Assembly (NCBI GenBank): GCA_047495785.1
Contig: JBLDXI010000009.1
Location: forward strand, 3,472,001 to 3,536,000
Source: Lepidodermella squamata
Lineage: Eukaryota; Gastrotricha
Reading direction: 5' to 3'
Length of the DNA stretch: 64,000 nt
Under the pieces are notes generated by a model. That model ran no database searches, was not told the DNA's origin, and saw only the letters and a list, made by a program, of their open reading frames with translations. Every line of letters begins with the position of its first letter. Position 1 is the first letter of the stretch. The translations under genes were made by a program, and so were the position numbers. Below are positions 1 through 11,226 of the stretch, piece by piece.

Positions 1-37
1 ATCTATCTTTTTCAAACTCGTACACGCGTGTTTACAG

Positions 38-190
38 GTGAAATTAAGAGGCGGCGAAGACTCAGCAGCAGCGTCAGGCGAATCATCAGCAGGCGCCACA
101 GCCACAAACTCAGCCAGAGGCGTTGCAAAAGGCACTTCGGCCGAAAAAGACCTGGAGGCCCTAGCCCCTGGCCAAAGGTCGATAAAATAA
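38..190 (+). CDS. Possible last exon of an unidentified gene cut by the window edge
   Basis: A putative 3' splice site (TTTACAG at 31-37) opens a 50-codon frame ending in TAA at 188-190, rich in Ala, Ser and Gly. A second reading begins at an AG at 47-48 and gives a Gln/Pro-rich tail (start EAAKTQQQRQ, end LRPKKTWRP) stopping at TAG 162-164. Only one of the two can be coding. Neither resembles a family I know. The Gln/Pro-rich reading looks more protein-like, while the other has the better-placed acceptor. It could also be non-coding. Confidence 0.2.
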   Translation: MKLRGGEDSAAASGESSAGATATNSARGVAKGTSAEKDLEALAPGQRSIK

Positions 191-213
191 AGCTGAAAGA
201 CGTGCTACGATAA

Positions 214-3200
214 TAAGGATACAAGTTATGCATGCTTAAATTGCTATTCAGTCATTTGTTTGCAGATTTCATGCTATACAAAATTCAAACTACAAAATGG
301 CTTCGAAATTCTGAGAGAAAAATGATGTACTTCCTCAAGTAATACCGCTCGAAGTACAGCGGGTAGTTGCAAATGCAATTTGTTCCAACCAACCCTGCAT
401 TTGTAGTTCATAATTTTTTAGGAAAGGCCTTCCCTTCGCGCTCAAACATATCTGATGTGGACCAGCATGATTTGTCAGCATATGCATAAAAGTTTATGCT
501 ACTATCTCTCGCAATACAATAAAAGGCAACACCTGCGCATTCCTGTCGTATACATACAACCGGATCTTCGCGGCCTTGGAGATGTGTATATCGGTGATAG
601 AAATAAGCCATTTGCGAACAAAGCGCACTTTATCTGAAGATTTTCCCCAAATCTCAGCCCCGGAAATAGTCTAAATAGGCTTCAAATTTATCCGTAACTA
701 CCCCGTCAGCTCCACATTTCTAGTCATTATATCATTTCGGTGTAAATAACTTCGTCGCTTTGATGTTAACTTTGTAAACCTGTAAATTCGGCAAATGCGA
801 TTTTGGTCGGGCTTTCGACGTAATTCGAGTAAAAAGTGAAGTCGCGTTCACAAGCTGCACGAGGGTTCAAGTGGCATCCTATCCCCATGCAATCTCGGTC
901 GAGTTCCGGAAGTCGCATCGAATAAGCTTGCTTCTACCGATCTCGCCGAGAACTGGAAATCAGCTATTGCTAATCCGATGCTAGCTGCCTGTTCCGAGAT
1001 TTTAGATTGTCCTTATTCTTAAGGGAGAGACCATAAGAGCAGTACAAACCAGCAAACCTGTGCCACAGATAGCAGGAGAGAAAAGTCCAGCTCCATCTTG
1101 GCCAAGTAGTTCAAATTGCTCTTTAAGCGTATGATCGATTGCGAATTGAGGAGCAAAGGGAAATGAAGAGCAATAACGATTTTTCTCAAAAATTGCTCTA
1201 TGAAGGCTCATTCGTTTCTCCCTCGTGAGCTAGAAGCAATTTCATCAGCCACGAATCCGTTGAAATTGCTGTCGCCGAGCAAGAAACTACCACCACATAT
1301 AACCGTGCCTGATGCCTACTCGTTCCTAATTTTATGCTAGAATTTTTGACTCGCCTCTGGCGCTTATTTACTCTTTAAATTCATAATAAATGACTGGTAA
1401 ATACTCAAAGAAATACTGCTAGAAAAAGCTGGAAATAGCTAGCTGGAATTACCCCAGGCACATTTTACTGGACAGAGCTGGAAAACACGTGAACTGGAAA
1501 GAGGTGGCACATTTTGCCGATAACGCCTCACGGGTCCACCTGTGATCAACCTGGTATCGGCTGATTTCCAAGATTGAATCGGCGATATCTATAGGAAAAG
1601 CTGCCGAGATTGTTGTGATATTTTAAACCGCCTCACTTGCCGGACAGTTGGCCTAGCGCCGACGAATTTCTAACTGCGCACAGGATTCTATTTTAGCTTT
1701 TCTGAATGAAATCACCGTTTGCTCGATGGAAGTTGGAATCGAAATTCACGCTTTAATAACCGACTCGCTGAACATCCCAGTCCAACGTTGTGTGATAAAC
1801 GCGATAGGAAATATTCCCTCCCACTACAACAAGCTACTAAGTAGCCTACAGGTTGAGATATTCTGCGATTTCATTGCAAACTAAAGCACCAATATTTGAC
1901 CGTTTATCGCAAATCTGCAGTTGAAATTCGTCTCCAATTGTCGTTTTTATAATAGGGTTTCAAATCACAGCGGTCTTCGAAACTGGCAGGAAACTGGCGA
2001 GAAGAAGAACCGGCTGTCAAAAAGCCTAAAGCTAAGAAGCGTAAGACCGAAAAATCCAACTCATCCGGCTCTGAATTGTCTGAATCGTCCGACTCAGTTC
2101 CGAGTTCCGACTCAGACTGAACTTCCGCTTCCTGAAACTGAAACTTGGTTTGAAGCTCGCTCCGTTTGTCCTATTGAATTTCTTCAGACTCACTCCGCTC
2201 GCTTCTGATTAGCATTTTCAAAATTTCAGGTGTTAGCAAGCCAAAGCGAGCACTGTTAACCTATGATTGGTATCTGACTAGATTGGGCAACCGACCTGAT
2301 GATGACACAGAATTTATCCGTCAAAATCGTCCGCCGAGTTCTATTAAAGCTGGAGACAAGGTTTGGTCCTACAACCAAAACATAGGTGCCGATAAAGTTG
2401 CGAAAGAGAGATTTTTCTGAAAGGAAGGCTCGAAAAGTACCCCACGATTCAGCAGGCTTACCACAGCTCTGCATAGACGGAATCGTCGAGATCCGACTTA
2501 GACTGAACTCCCGCTTCCTGAAACTGAACGACCGCGCCCCTTGATCAAAACATGACAATGTGCCTCATGCCTATAACTGTGCCTGGTGCCTATTCGTTCC
2601 CAATATTATACTAGAATATTTGAATCGCCTCTTGCGCTTATTTATTCTCTGAATCCCGCATAAATGACTGCTCATTTTTTTCTTTTTGATTAATTAAAAG
2701 CTAGGGAAAACACGGACGGGGTATCGGAATCACCTGGAGTAACGTGGATAAATGCTGCTGGAAATGGCTGGAATTTCCTGGGAAAATTTGCCACTAATCA
2801 ATGCAACAATGAGACGATGGCGACATCACGCCACACCACAACCGCCTGCTCAGTCTGTTAGCGGAGGGCTTCTCGAATGTGCTGGTGAAATACAAGGTAA
2901 AAACGGAAAATCCAGTCGGGCGCATAAGTACAATCGAAAAGAAAGTCGGCGAATTCTCAGGCGGGAACTCTAGGAGCAACTTCTGCGAAATAAAGCGCCA
3001 ATATTTTACCGTTTATCGCAAATTCGAAAGTTGAAATTCGCCTCCATGTGCTGGATGGGCAAATGTCATCCAAAAGCCGGCATCCTCGCGCTGTCCGTGA
3101 AGGATATGCAGACAATGTTTGAAGAAGAAAAAATTGGCAATGTAGCAATTGGTAAAGCGAAGCACAAGGTATACGACCCAGTCACTTGTTTTAATTTCTG

Positions 3201-3771
3201 TTATTTTAATTAACCTAAACCTTTTAACTTTATATCCCTGAAGATGATTTCTGTTAGAAATCGAAACGTCGGAAATACACTGTTAGCGCTAAATTTCATC
3301 AATCGTTTATTTTTATTAGGCGACTAATTATACGCTTCGTTGATACTCTTCGATGTTTCTTGTGACTTATTTCTCATGGACGTAGGAGCCGCTGAATCTA
3401 TTTTCATACGAGGTAAACAACCAGCGATAAACAGACAATTAAAACAGAAGGAGAAACAAGAAGATGAGAAGAGGAGATGGAGAGCAAGCCGAAAAAAATC
3501 AAAATTCCATCTTAAAATTAATAACTCAGTTACATTTTTGTAGAAAATTATTTAAGCTACACACTGAAATGATTGGTTCGCTTATTCACCGAATAAGGTT
3601 GGGATTAAAAAAGCGAAACCTCGGCCAATAATATAGTTAACCGAGTGTGGGCCGCGGTAGTCCGAAAAGGTCTTAAAATAAAAAGTATACAATAAATCGA
3701 GTTTCAATGCAATCCTCATTCAGGATTCAGAATTTTCCTCTCTAATCACTACGTTTTCTATGGCTCCAAGT
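214..3771. repeat. Repeat-rich, gene-poor stretch with diverged element copies
   Basis: No intact gene is visible. Blocks near 1306-1400 and 2581-2674 are clearly related (both run through a CCTATTCGTTCC-like core to an ATAAATGACTG end). So are 1889-1945 and 2999-3055 (shared CGTTTATCGCAAAT), which points to two decayed tandem copies about 1.1-1.3 kb apart. The block around 780-1020 matches parts of the pogo-like element at 8486-9792 (shared GCGATTTTGGTCGGG and TGCTTCTACCGATCTC). A frame at about 1999-2118 ends in a Lys-rich then Ser/Asp-rich tail typical of transposase C-termini. Repeat-family assignment is inference. Confidence 0.6.
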
Positions 3772-6700
3772 TTACCACTGAGTGCATATTTTAATCAAGT
3801 ATGCCATAAACAAATTGAGAAAAAACATACCTTCACAGAAAGGGACATCACAAGGCTGGAATTGAACTTCACCCTGTTCATCGACGCTAGTCGCGCAAAT
3901 CGGTGGGCCGTAAATTGATGTATGCGACGGGTTGCGGCAGTAATTGTCGTTCTCCTCAGGACTGAAAGAATACACCAACGAAGATCCTTCCTTCAACCAC
4001 TCGGACTTGAAACTCTCAACTTTAGATTTAACAGCATCATTCTCCCACGATAAGCAGGTTCGTTTCGCGCAAAAGCTTTGCCGTTGCGACCCGGTATACG
4101 ACCAACCCTCACTGCCAATCGATCGAGGTCGGCATTCACCCGAATTTTCGGTCAAATGCTGATAAGCCGATGGTACAACGTCTAGCTTAACGCCAGTTGA
4201 GAAGTATTTTTCGGCAGAATCGAAAATGTCGAGGTGGAAACCAAGCTCATATTGACCGGCTAATAATTTCTGCCTTTGATCTACATCGAAAGCATCGATA
4301 GGGTCGTAAGTGAAAGACATTCTCAAAACGAGTCGGGTATCATTAGGAGACGTATGTTCAGGGAACAACAGCGACCTTTCATTTTCAAAATCGATTCGAG
4401 TCATCTTTGCATCTGGTTCTTTCCAACTAGCGCGGTAAATTTCACGGCCATCTTTACGAATAACCAAATTAACAGGGTAGCAATACTCGTTTCGAGATTG
4501 AAAGCAGAAAATGCCGCGTTTTTCAACATTTTGATACCGAGTCTCACACGTGAAGTAAACATCAACAGCAGTTGGCAATCGCATGGCTAATCGAACGTAT
4601 TTATCCGCCTTGGCTTGAATGCTCTTAACCCAGACTGAACAAGCCATGCCCAGATCGGCGATTGAGTCCTTTGAAGGAGCGATCGGCAAAGACGGTAGTT
4701 GTTTATGCATCTCGGCTTTGAATGAAAAACTATCATTCGCCTTCCTCATCAAATCAGCGTGAGATTTTCCAAGTTGAGGCGGGTAGATCAATACCGAATA
4801 TGACTTGACTGCGGCATGAGACGGCTTCACGCCATGAAACGCCTTGTACCAAATCGATAGATGAAACTTGTTCGGGCCATGTTCGATGTAATTCATCTCG
4901 AATTTCTCATGCATTCCGCCATCATCGGCTAGATTATCGCCGACTTGAAGCCCATCTTCGTAGAACAAAACAATAGGAATGCAAAGCTGGTCGGTGTTCA
5001 AACAGCGCCCTAAAGGCCATGAAGTTGTACACTCGAAGTCCCATTGAAACGGCGAATATTTTCCCAGGTCACTGCGAGCCACGGCCAGATTCATGCCATT
5101 GCCCGTGAAAGGGAAATTCGGGCTCGCAACTTGGTTAAAATAGAGCGTGCAAGTCGGCGGGGTGTAAACTCGCAGCAAATGATACTCGTATCGCGTATCA
5201 ACCGAGCAGCGGTACAAACGCTCGTGGAAAGTTTTCACGTCAACTTTGCCGGGAATTTCGAGGTAAAATCGATTTGTCTTATCATTTTTCACCCATTTCG
5301 TCTCGCCGCCATTCGCCGCAGCTTCGAATTTATTAGTAGCTGGTACGAAGTACTCCCAAGCCATGTTCGATGACATGTCGCTTTCTCGCCAAATGAGCTT
5401 GCATCGAATTTGAACATTTTCATTTGTTGACTCAAGACTGTGAACTTCGAAAACGGTGTGATTCGAGCCACCAAGATAGGGCGATTGCGTGTTTTTCGCG
5501 TCAAGTCTGCGGTAGTAGCTTTTAGCTTCGCGAACTTGGCAAGTCAGTGAACTGGAATCGCATTCGCAAGTTTTCAGCGTGCACTTCTTATTGTCATCAT
5601 CGATCACGAATCCGAGACAATCGTCCGCAGCCTAAGAGGAAAATACATTATAACCGTGAGAGACGCAATTTTTTAAATTAAGGGCTTTTTCTATAATTTT
5701 CTTTGGTGTTTAAAAATAAAAAAATTCCATTTATTAGTATACGTACAGTCGACGAAGAGCCTGACGCTTTGAAGTTGTCGATAATTACCACAACAACGGC
5801 TGACATGTTTTCTTATGTTTTTGTTCGAAACTATTATCAGTCTCATTATCCGCCCTCTCGTGGGCCTTTCCCAATTTGCGATGAAGTGTTCAAAATTTTC
5901 GAAATTTCAACAACTGCAGTATTTGCAGCTTAAGGATTTCCTAAACAACGGGAAATCGTAATTACACGCAAAATACTCGGATTTCTAGTCAATTTGGTTT
6001 TTGATTTTAGGAGAAGAAACAGGTTATTCCTTGGGTGTCCTATCAGACAACGCCATGACGATGCTCATACATGGTATCACTTCAAATGTATCGGATTGGG
6101 TAGTCGGGGTTACTCTGAGGATGAGCAGTTTATCTGCAACGGATGTACCATACGTAATTTACCGACGAATGATAATGATTCAACCTTGGAGGATGAAAAC
6201 TCAATCGAACAAGATCTTGTTTGTCATGTTGCAATGCGGAACCCGGAAATTTCGGAGATGTCGACAGCCGATCAACCGATGGAAGAGGTGATCGAGAAAC
6301 AAGATGATCCAATGGACGTTTCCTTGCCCAGCAAATCTTAGGCTATTGTTTAGCGGCTTCATTTGAAACGCCACGCCTCCTCGGACATCCTGCCTTTGGC
6401 GACTCGGCGGATGCAGAAAACGACTGTTTCAGCGCGAGCTGGGACGGGGCAAAATACCAACGGAATTTACTACACAAACAATCGCTTGATATTGATAGTA
6501 TCGAAACGTCGTTCATTTCTCAATAAACATGTTGTTTTACTGCGGTGATCTCAAAATCTCTTTAACGACCAATTCAAAATGAACATGAACCCGCAGTCAA
6601 AATGTCACTCTCTCTGCAGCTTAATTTCTATACATACCGTAATCTGGTACAATTTTGAAACCTACGTCTACGCAAACTTATTTATGCAGCGTAAATTCGG

Positions 6701-9700
6701 CTTTGGTCGGGTTTTCGACGTAATGTGAGTAATATCGCTTACTGAGCTTATAAGTTGGAATGGTGTAAGTTTTAAGTTGGATCAATCCGGACCTTCAGTT
6801 CCTGGCGAACATCAATAATCCGGCTGGGCGCCGGGTCGATGTCGCACAGTTGCCAGCGCCAGGCGCACCTAAAAAGCTCGCCGATCTCGCATTGACTGCT
6901 GAAAACTTCAGGGAAATGACGAACTATGTGTCAGAACGAAACGCAGCGATTCACCCGATTCACCAGGCTCTTCCTGGCGGCAATTCTTCGGCGCGGAAAT
7001 ATTTGATATTGATGCGTGGAAATATTGATGAGTTTTCGTCTTATTGTCGTTGTATCTAGTTCTAGTTGACATTTTTTGATGTAGTTGAACTTGAGGCCGG
7101 ATTATTATAGAAGGGCTCTATGCAGTTTCGAAATTTAATTTCTCTACACTTATAAAATGATTCCCCAAATTTTTCTAACCGCTCTTTGTTCGAACCAATT
7201 TTTCCATTTAGTCTTTTAGTCCAATCTAAAACGGTACTTCCGATTGTTTCATCAATCGCTTCAATTTGCTTTTCATAGATTGCCGTAAACCTAAAATTAT
7301 CACAAGCTTGTTCGTGGACGCAAGGTTGGCGAATAACGTTGAAAAACCACGCTCAGCTTCTCTCACTCAGCATTTCTTGCATGCCGCCGATCATGGCGCC
7401 GATTCTACTGCTATCACCACCGAACATGGAGTCTTATTCGGTCGGCCTAAAATTACCTCTCCGCAAACTACTGTTTCAATGCGGGCTCACTCAAGTTCAG
7501 GAAAATTACCGTCGCGAATTAATAACAAAAGATTTATTCTAAAATTGGGCGAAGCAAGTCGAACGTTTTATCGAGTTGAATGTTGTTGAATTGACTGGGT
7601 TTTTAAGTTATCTCAAGCTACTCTGAAATTCCAGCTCAAGCTCAGAAAAGTATCCCTGAAAACTACGATCTCTCATTCTCGCGGGCAATTTCCGATGAGT
7701 CTACAGCCGCTGACCGTCAGCAGCCAGCAATCGGTCCTACACTCATGTCAGATCCGCACATTTTTCACTTATCGGGAGCGTTAATGACATTCAAATATAC
7801 GCGGTTGCGTAAATAAAATTAAATTGGGGCAAAAAAGTTTGAAAAATGAACCCTTGTGCGGAATCGAACCACTAATTCCAATTAATTTGAACATCTCAGA
7901 AAACTCGGGTAACCCATCAACGCAGTTTAAATTAAATAATTAAGAACAGGAAAAATACGAATAGCATACAATTTGATTGAATCACAAAGAAGCAGTTTTC
8001 AGAATAAAAAATAAAAGGAACTAACCTGACAAGCATCGCGGCAAATTAGGACGTCATTCGAATCCGGACCATCTCGAGATCCGCTGCAGCCGCAATCAAT
8101 GCCAAGTCTTTCATAGCCAGGTGGTGACTCCAAACCTGAGAAAACAATTGCGAGATGAAATATTGGTTATAGTATTTAACCGTCATTGAAAATGAGTAAT
8201 TAACGAAAATATCCGAAAAAAAAGAAATAGGGGTACCTTTGTCGCAATACGGGATGTCACAGTAGTCCCAAGATTGTGAAGCTGGGGATGGGCTTGGAAT
8301 GACGAAGCACCACGGGCGATTTTGACCCAAAGGGGGATAAGCGTCCGGATTTCGGCAGTAATTTTCTGCAACCGTGTAATTGGCGTGCTCAGGAAACTCC
8401 GAGTAAACTCTAAAATATTTAATTAAAATTAATTAAAATTATTAGCCTTTATTCTTGAAATTGGCTGCATTTTTGAAGCAACAAGTACCGTAATCTGGTT
8501 CAATTTTGAACACCTACGCCCATGCTCATTTATATTTGCTGTGTATATTCAACAGATGCGATTTTGGTCGGGTTTTCGACTTAATTCGACATAGCTACCG
8601 CAGCTCCAAATGATGGATCTATCATGCTTCGGCCCTGCTAAAGCGGTAATGCGGCGCAATAGGTTCAAGGGTTTGACGGATCTGAAAAATTTTCCGGTCT
8701 TCCTGAAACAGCTAATTGAAACTCCTCTTAAAAGTGGTCTCACTCCAGTCTGTGCTAGCAACATCATCGCTGGTTTCCGAGCTGTTGGTATCGAAATAGT
8801 GAATAATTCAGTTTCATTCAAAGTCGAAAATGTTCTCAAGCGCCGTGCTGCCAAAAAGTCACAATCGCCGTTGAGCGGTTCTGCAGTCAAATTTTCCGCT
8901 GAAACTGACCCTTCTGATTTAACGCAGTCGATTTTCGTGCAGCTGCCTGTGTCTGAGGCATCGCAGGAGGCGGGCAGTCTCAATTGCACGTTCACTGATT
9001 CGGCGTTGGAATCTCCGATTTCAATAGATTTTTCTGGTATTTCAAACATCAGCTCATCTCAAACATCTTCTTCCCGCATTGTTGTCCTTTGGCGATTTGA
9101 TCGCTGAAATGACGAGGCGCTACATGGAAGCCGAGACAAAATCGAATTGGTGATTCTTCAATTGTCAACTTCCGCAGAAAAAGGATTGATTGGATCTGAG
9201 ATTCGTTCTGGCTTCAATCAAAGTTCACGTTCCTCAATCGCGTGCTTTTTCCGAAATTCTAACCAATTTTCACCCAATTTTTTTGTGATTTTTAATAAAA
9301 TCGTTTTAAAAGTGTTGCTTAAATCCCTGCGATCTTGGGTGATGCCTTTGTCGAAAGACAAAGTCGTAGCTTGCTTCTACCGATCTCACTGAGGATTGGT
9401 TCATGCTTTTGTTAAGCGAAATCAGCTGTCGTTTCCGATGGTAACTACCTGTTCCGAGCTCTTAGATTTCTGCTTTTCGGCTTTCGGCACTCAAGCTAGT
9501 CCAAATATGGACGGTTGGTAAATGAAGGTCAACCAAATCACTTCAACGAAACCATTTTCAAACTTATTCCCGTTCTAGTCCAATCCAAAACGATACTACC
9601 GATTGTTTTATCAATTGCTTTAATTTGCCTGGCATATCTATGCTATAACCCTTTCCCGGGCGATTTTCTATCGCTGGGACAAAAAAGAAGGAAAAGAGAC

Positions 9701-11196
9701 CGCATGAGGGCTAGGCCGAATTATAGCAATATTAGCAAAATGCTAGAACACATCGATATCTATAATCAGTAAAACTGCACCGGATTACGGTAAAGCCAAA
9801 TTTTTGAAATTTAAAAATGTGTTAAACTTGGAAAACAATAAATTGGACTATTAAAATGGAATTTGACTTACAAAAGATGTGAAGCCGGAATATTGTCCTT
9901 CCAGGGCAGACATGTCCTTTTCTCACACTGAGACTCGGAAACTCGCCCACGGTAGTCATAGCGGCCAGAAATCGACGTCTTGCAGCTATTCGCATTTTTC
10001 GAACTGAAGTGCGCACCCATATCCATGCCGGATAACTGCCGAAGAATTCCAGTTGCGGCCTGAACGTGGATAACAGGAATGCCGTCCATGTGCGGATCGT
10101 AGAGTTGAATCTTCGCGAAATCAAGCTGGATCGAGTATTCGCCCGTCATTTCTTCCGCCTCGCTAATACCACCGTACAAAGTATGAGCCCAGAAAGACAG
10201 CGTGATGTTGATAAACATCCTCGACTCTTCAATCGGGGTGTGAGAAATATCGACCATCGGCATTTTCGCCAGCGAAATAGAATTTTCTAAATCTTCACTG
10301 CTGTTGTGGAAATTCGCGCCATTTTTGCGAATAATTATCGCAGGCTCGCACAGCTTTTGCGAATCCGGGCATCGAAAGAACGAGATCTGGGCAGGAATTT
10401 CGCATGACAGCGTGACGTTGAACGGCGTGAAATCCGCAAATGAAATGTTTAGCGACTTGGGCGAACCGAAAATTCCACCCTCTTCACTCGTGAAAACAAC
10501 GCCAGTCGTATCGGTAAGCAGGCGGCATTTCGGGCGCAATTTATTCGCCGGGCATTTTTGGCCGAATCGGTGCCATTTAGCGTCGACAGGATAGCAGTTG
10601 ACGGTGCATCGGCGGTTCGTTTCGTGGTAGATGAAATACGGCAGACAGCTCGAATCGCCGCATATGTCTTCGCCAATTCGGGCCAGGCTCTTCTTCGTCA
10701 CAATTTCCGCATCGTCCTCCGACATGAAAACAGCAACTTTTGAGTCATCCGCCGCGCTGAATTCGTTCGCTCGAAAAATTGTGACACCCTCGGAAAATAC
10801 GACCGGGTTCTCCTTGTGGTCGATTCCGCACAGCTGGTTGTAAGCCGTTTTGTCGCCGGTGCATTTTTTGACATCCAGCGGGTAAGCTTTCGGGTAGATT
10901 CGCGGCCAGATGAAAATCTCGCCCTGACCGCCGTCCGACCCGATTTCGGTGTAGGCCATGTAGGCCGGGTTGACGTAACGCATCATCGCCATGGACCAGT
11001 TGCCATCCTTTTCGCGCCGGTAAGACGTGATGTACTGCGGCGGGAATTTTCCGTCCTCGGCCAAGCAGTCTGAGCGGCTGATGATCAGCGGATGATTCGG
11101 GTTGAAGTCGACAGACAAATCGAGGAAACCCCAATCGCCAGCGGATGACTTCGACAGCAGCATTGCGAGAGCCAGCAAGCCAGCCCCAGTCGACAT
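3772..11196 (-). CDS. Secreted modular protein: two kringles, PAN-like motifs and a repeated Cys-rich domain
   Basis: Exons (minus): 11196-9872, 8409-8237, 8135-8026 and 5631 down to 3831, or to a read-through stop at 3772; phases 2, 1 and 0 all join. The read-through form is 1155 aa. ATG 11196 opens a signal peptide (LLALAMLLSKSSAG). Kringle 1 (YDYRGRVSESQCEKRTCLPW ... ENYCRNPDAYPP ... WDYCDIPYC) is split by intron 1. Kringle 2 (WSYTG ... NDYCRNP-like ... DVPFC) lies within exon 4. PAN-like Cys motifs precede each half (CLPYFIYHETNRRC; CLGFVIDDDNKKC). A roughly 100-residue domain with C-x(6-9)-C-x(6)-C-x-P occurs three times. Known: kringles and PAN are extracellular binding modules. Inference: a secreted or matrix protein. 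A GTATGT donor at 3830, in the same phase as the intron after kringle 1, suggests the gene continues to an exon I could not find. Confidence 0.72.
5994..6341 (+). pseudogene. PHD-finger-like fragment inside intron 3 of the kringle gene
   Basis: After an acceptor-like GATTTTAG (about 6004-6011) a frame encodes DDAHTWYHFKCIGL and then EQFICNGC. This matches the second half of a PHD zinc finger (W-[YF]-H-x-x-C ... C-x-x-C), a chromatin-reader fold. The expected third and fourth zinc ligands read His and Ala, so the finger is incomplete. The frame runs on in an acidic tail and stops at 6339-6341, with an AATAAA about 180 nt downstream. It lies antisense within an intron of another gene, alongside transposon copies. 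A retrocopy or gene fragment is more likely than a working gene, though a terminal exon of a small nested gene is possible. Confidence 0.35.
6635..7290 (+). mobile_element. Non-autonomous pogo-like element copy (MITE-like)
   Basis: It starts TACCGTAATCTGGTACAATTTT, the same end as the element at 8486, and carries the shared internal GGTCGGGTTTTCGACGTAAT block. It ends near a degraded inverted copy of that terminus (GATTGCCGTAAA, 7278-7289). Its right part (7211-7275) closely matches 9570-9640. No transposase reading frame remains. It lies in intron 3 of the kringle gene. Confidence 0.5.
8486..9792 (+). mobile_element. Pogo/Tigger-like DNA transposon with terminal inverted repeats
   Basis: The left end TACCGTAATCTGGTTCAATT and the right end (read on minus, TACCGTAATCCGGTGCAGTT) form imperfect terminal inverted repeats of about 20 bp. 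Each end begins with TA, the target typical of the Tc1/mariner/pogo superfamily. The element is about 1.3 kb and keeps only a fragment of transposase, so it is non-autonomous. It fills nearly all of intron 1 of the kringle gene (8410-9871), leaving about 75-80 nt of intron on each side. Related copies are at 6635-7290 and, partly, 680-1020. Confidence 0.65.
8610..9107 (+). pseudogene. Transposase C-terminal remnant (DDE, pogo/Tigger type)
   Basis: An open frame of 165 codons contains SGLTPVCASNIIAGFRAVGI followed by a basic VLKRR. This is the pattern found after the last catalytic Asp in pogo/Tigger (CENP-B-like) transposases, where a sGFratGi block precedes a low-complexity tail. The helix-turn-helix and the catalytic DDE residues are not present, so this is a truncated relic carried by the element at 8486-9792. 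The family call rests on this one motif and the TA-flanked inverted repeats. Confidence 0.45.
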
Positions 11197-11226
11197 AATT
11201 CAAACCAAAATAAATTATTTGATGCA

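Noticed and set aside
7858-7925. tRNA-like T-arm sequence on minus (GGTTCGATTCC)
   Set aside because: Stem pairing is imperfect and no acceptor or anticodon arm could be built; at most a tRNA-derived fragment.
8549-9049. 166-codon minus-strand frame
   Set aside because: Antisense shadow of the transposase remnant at 8610-9107.
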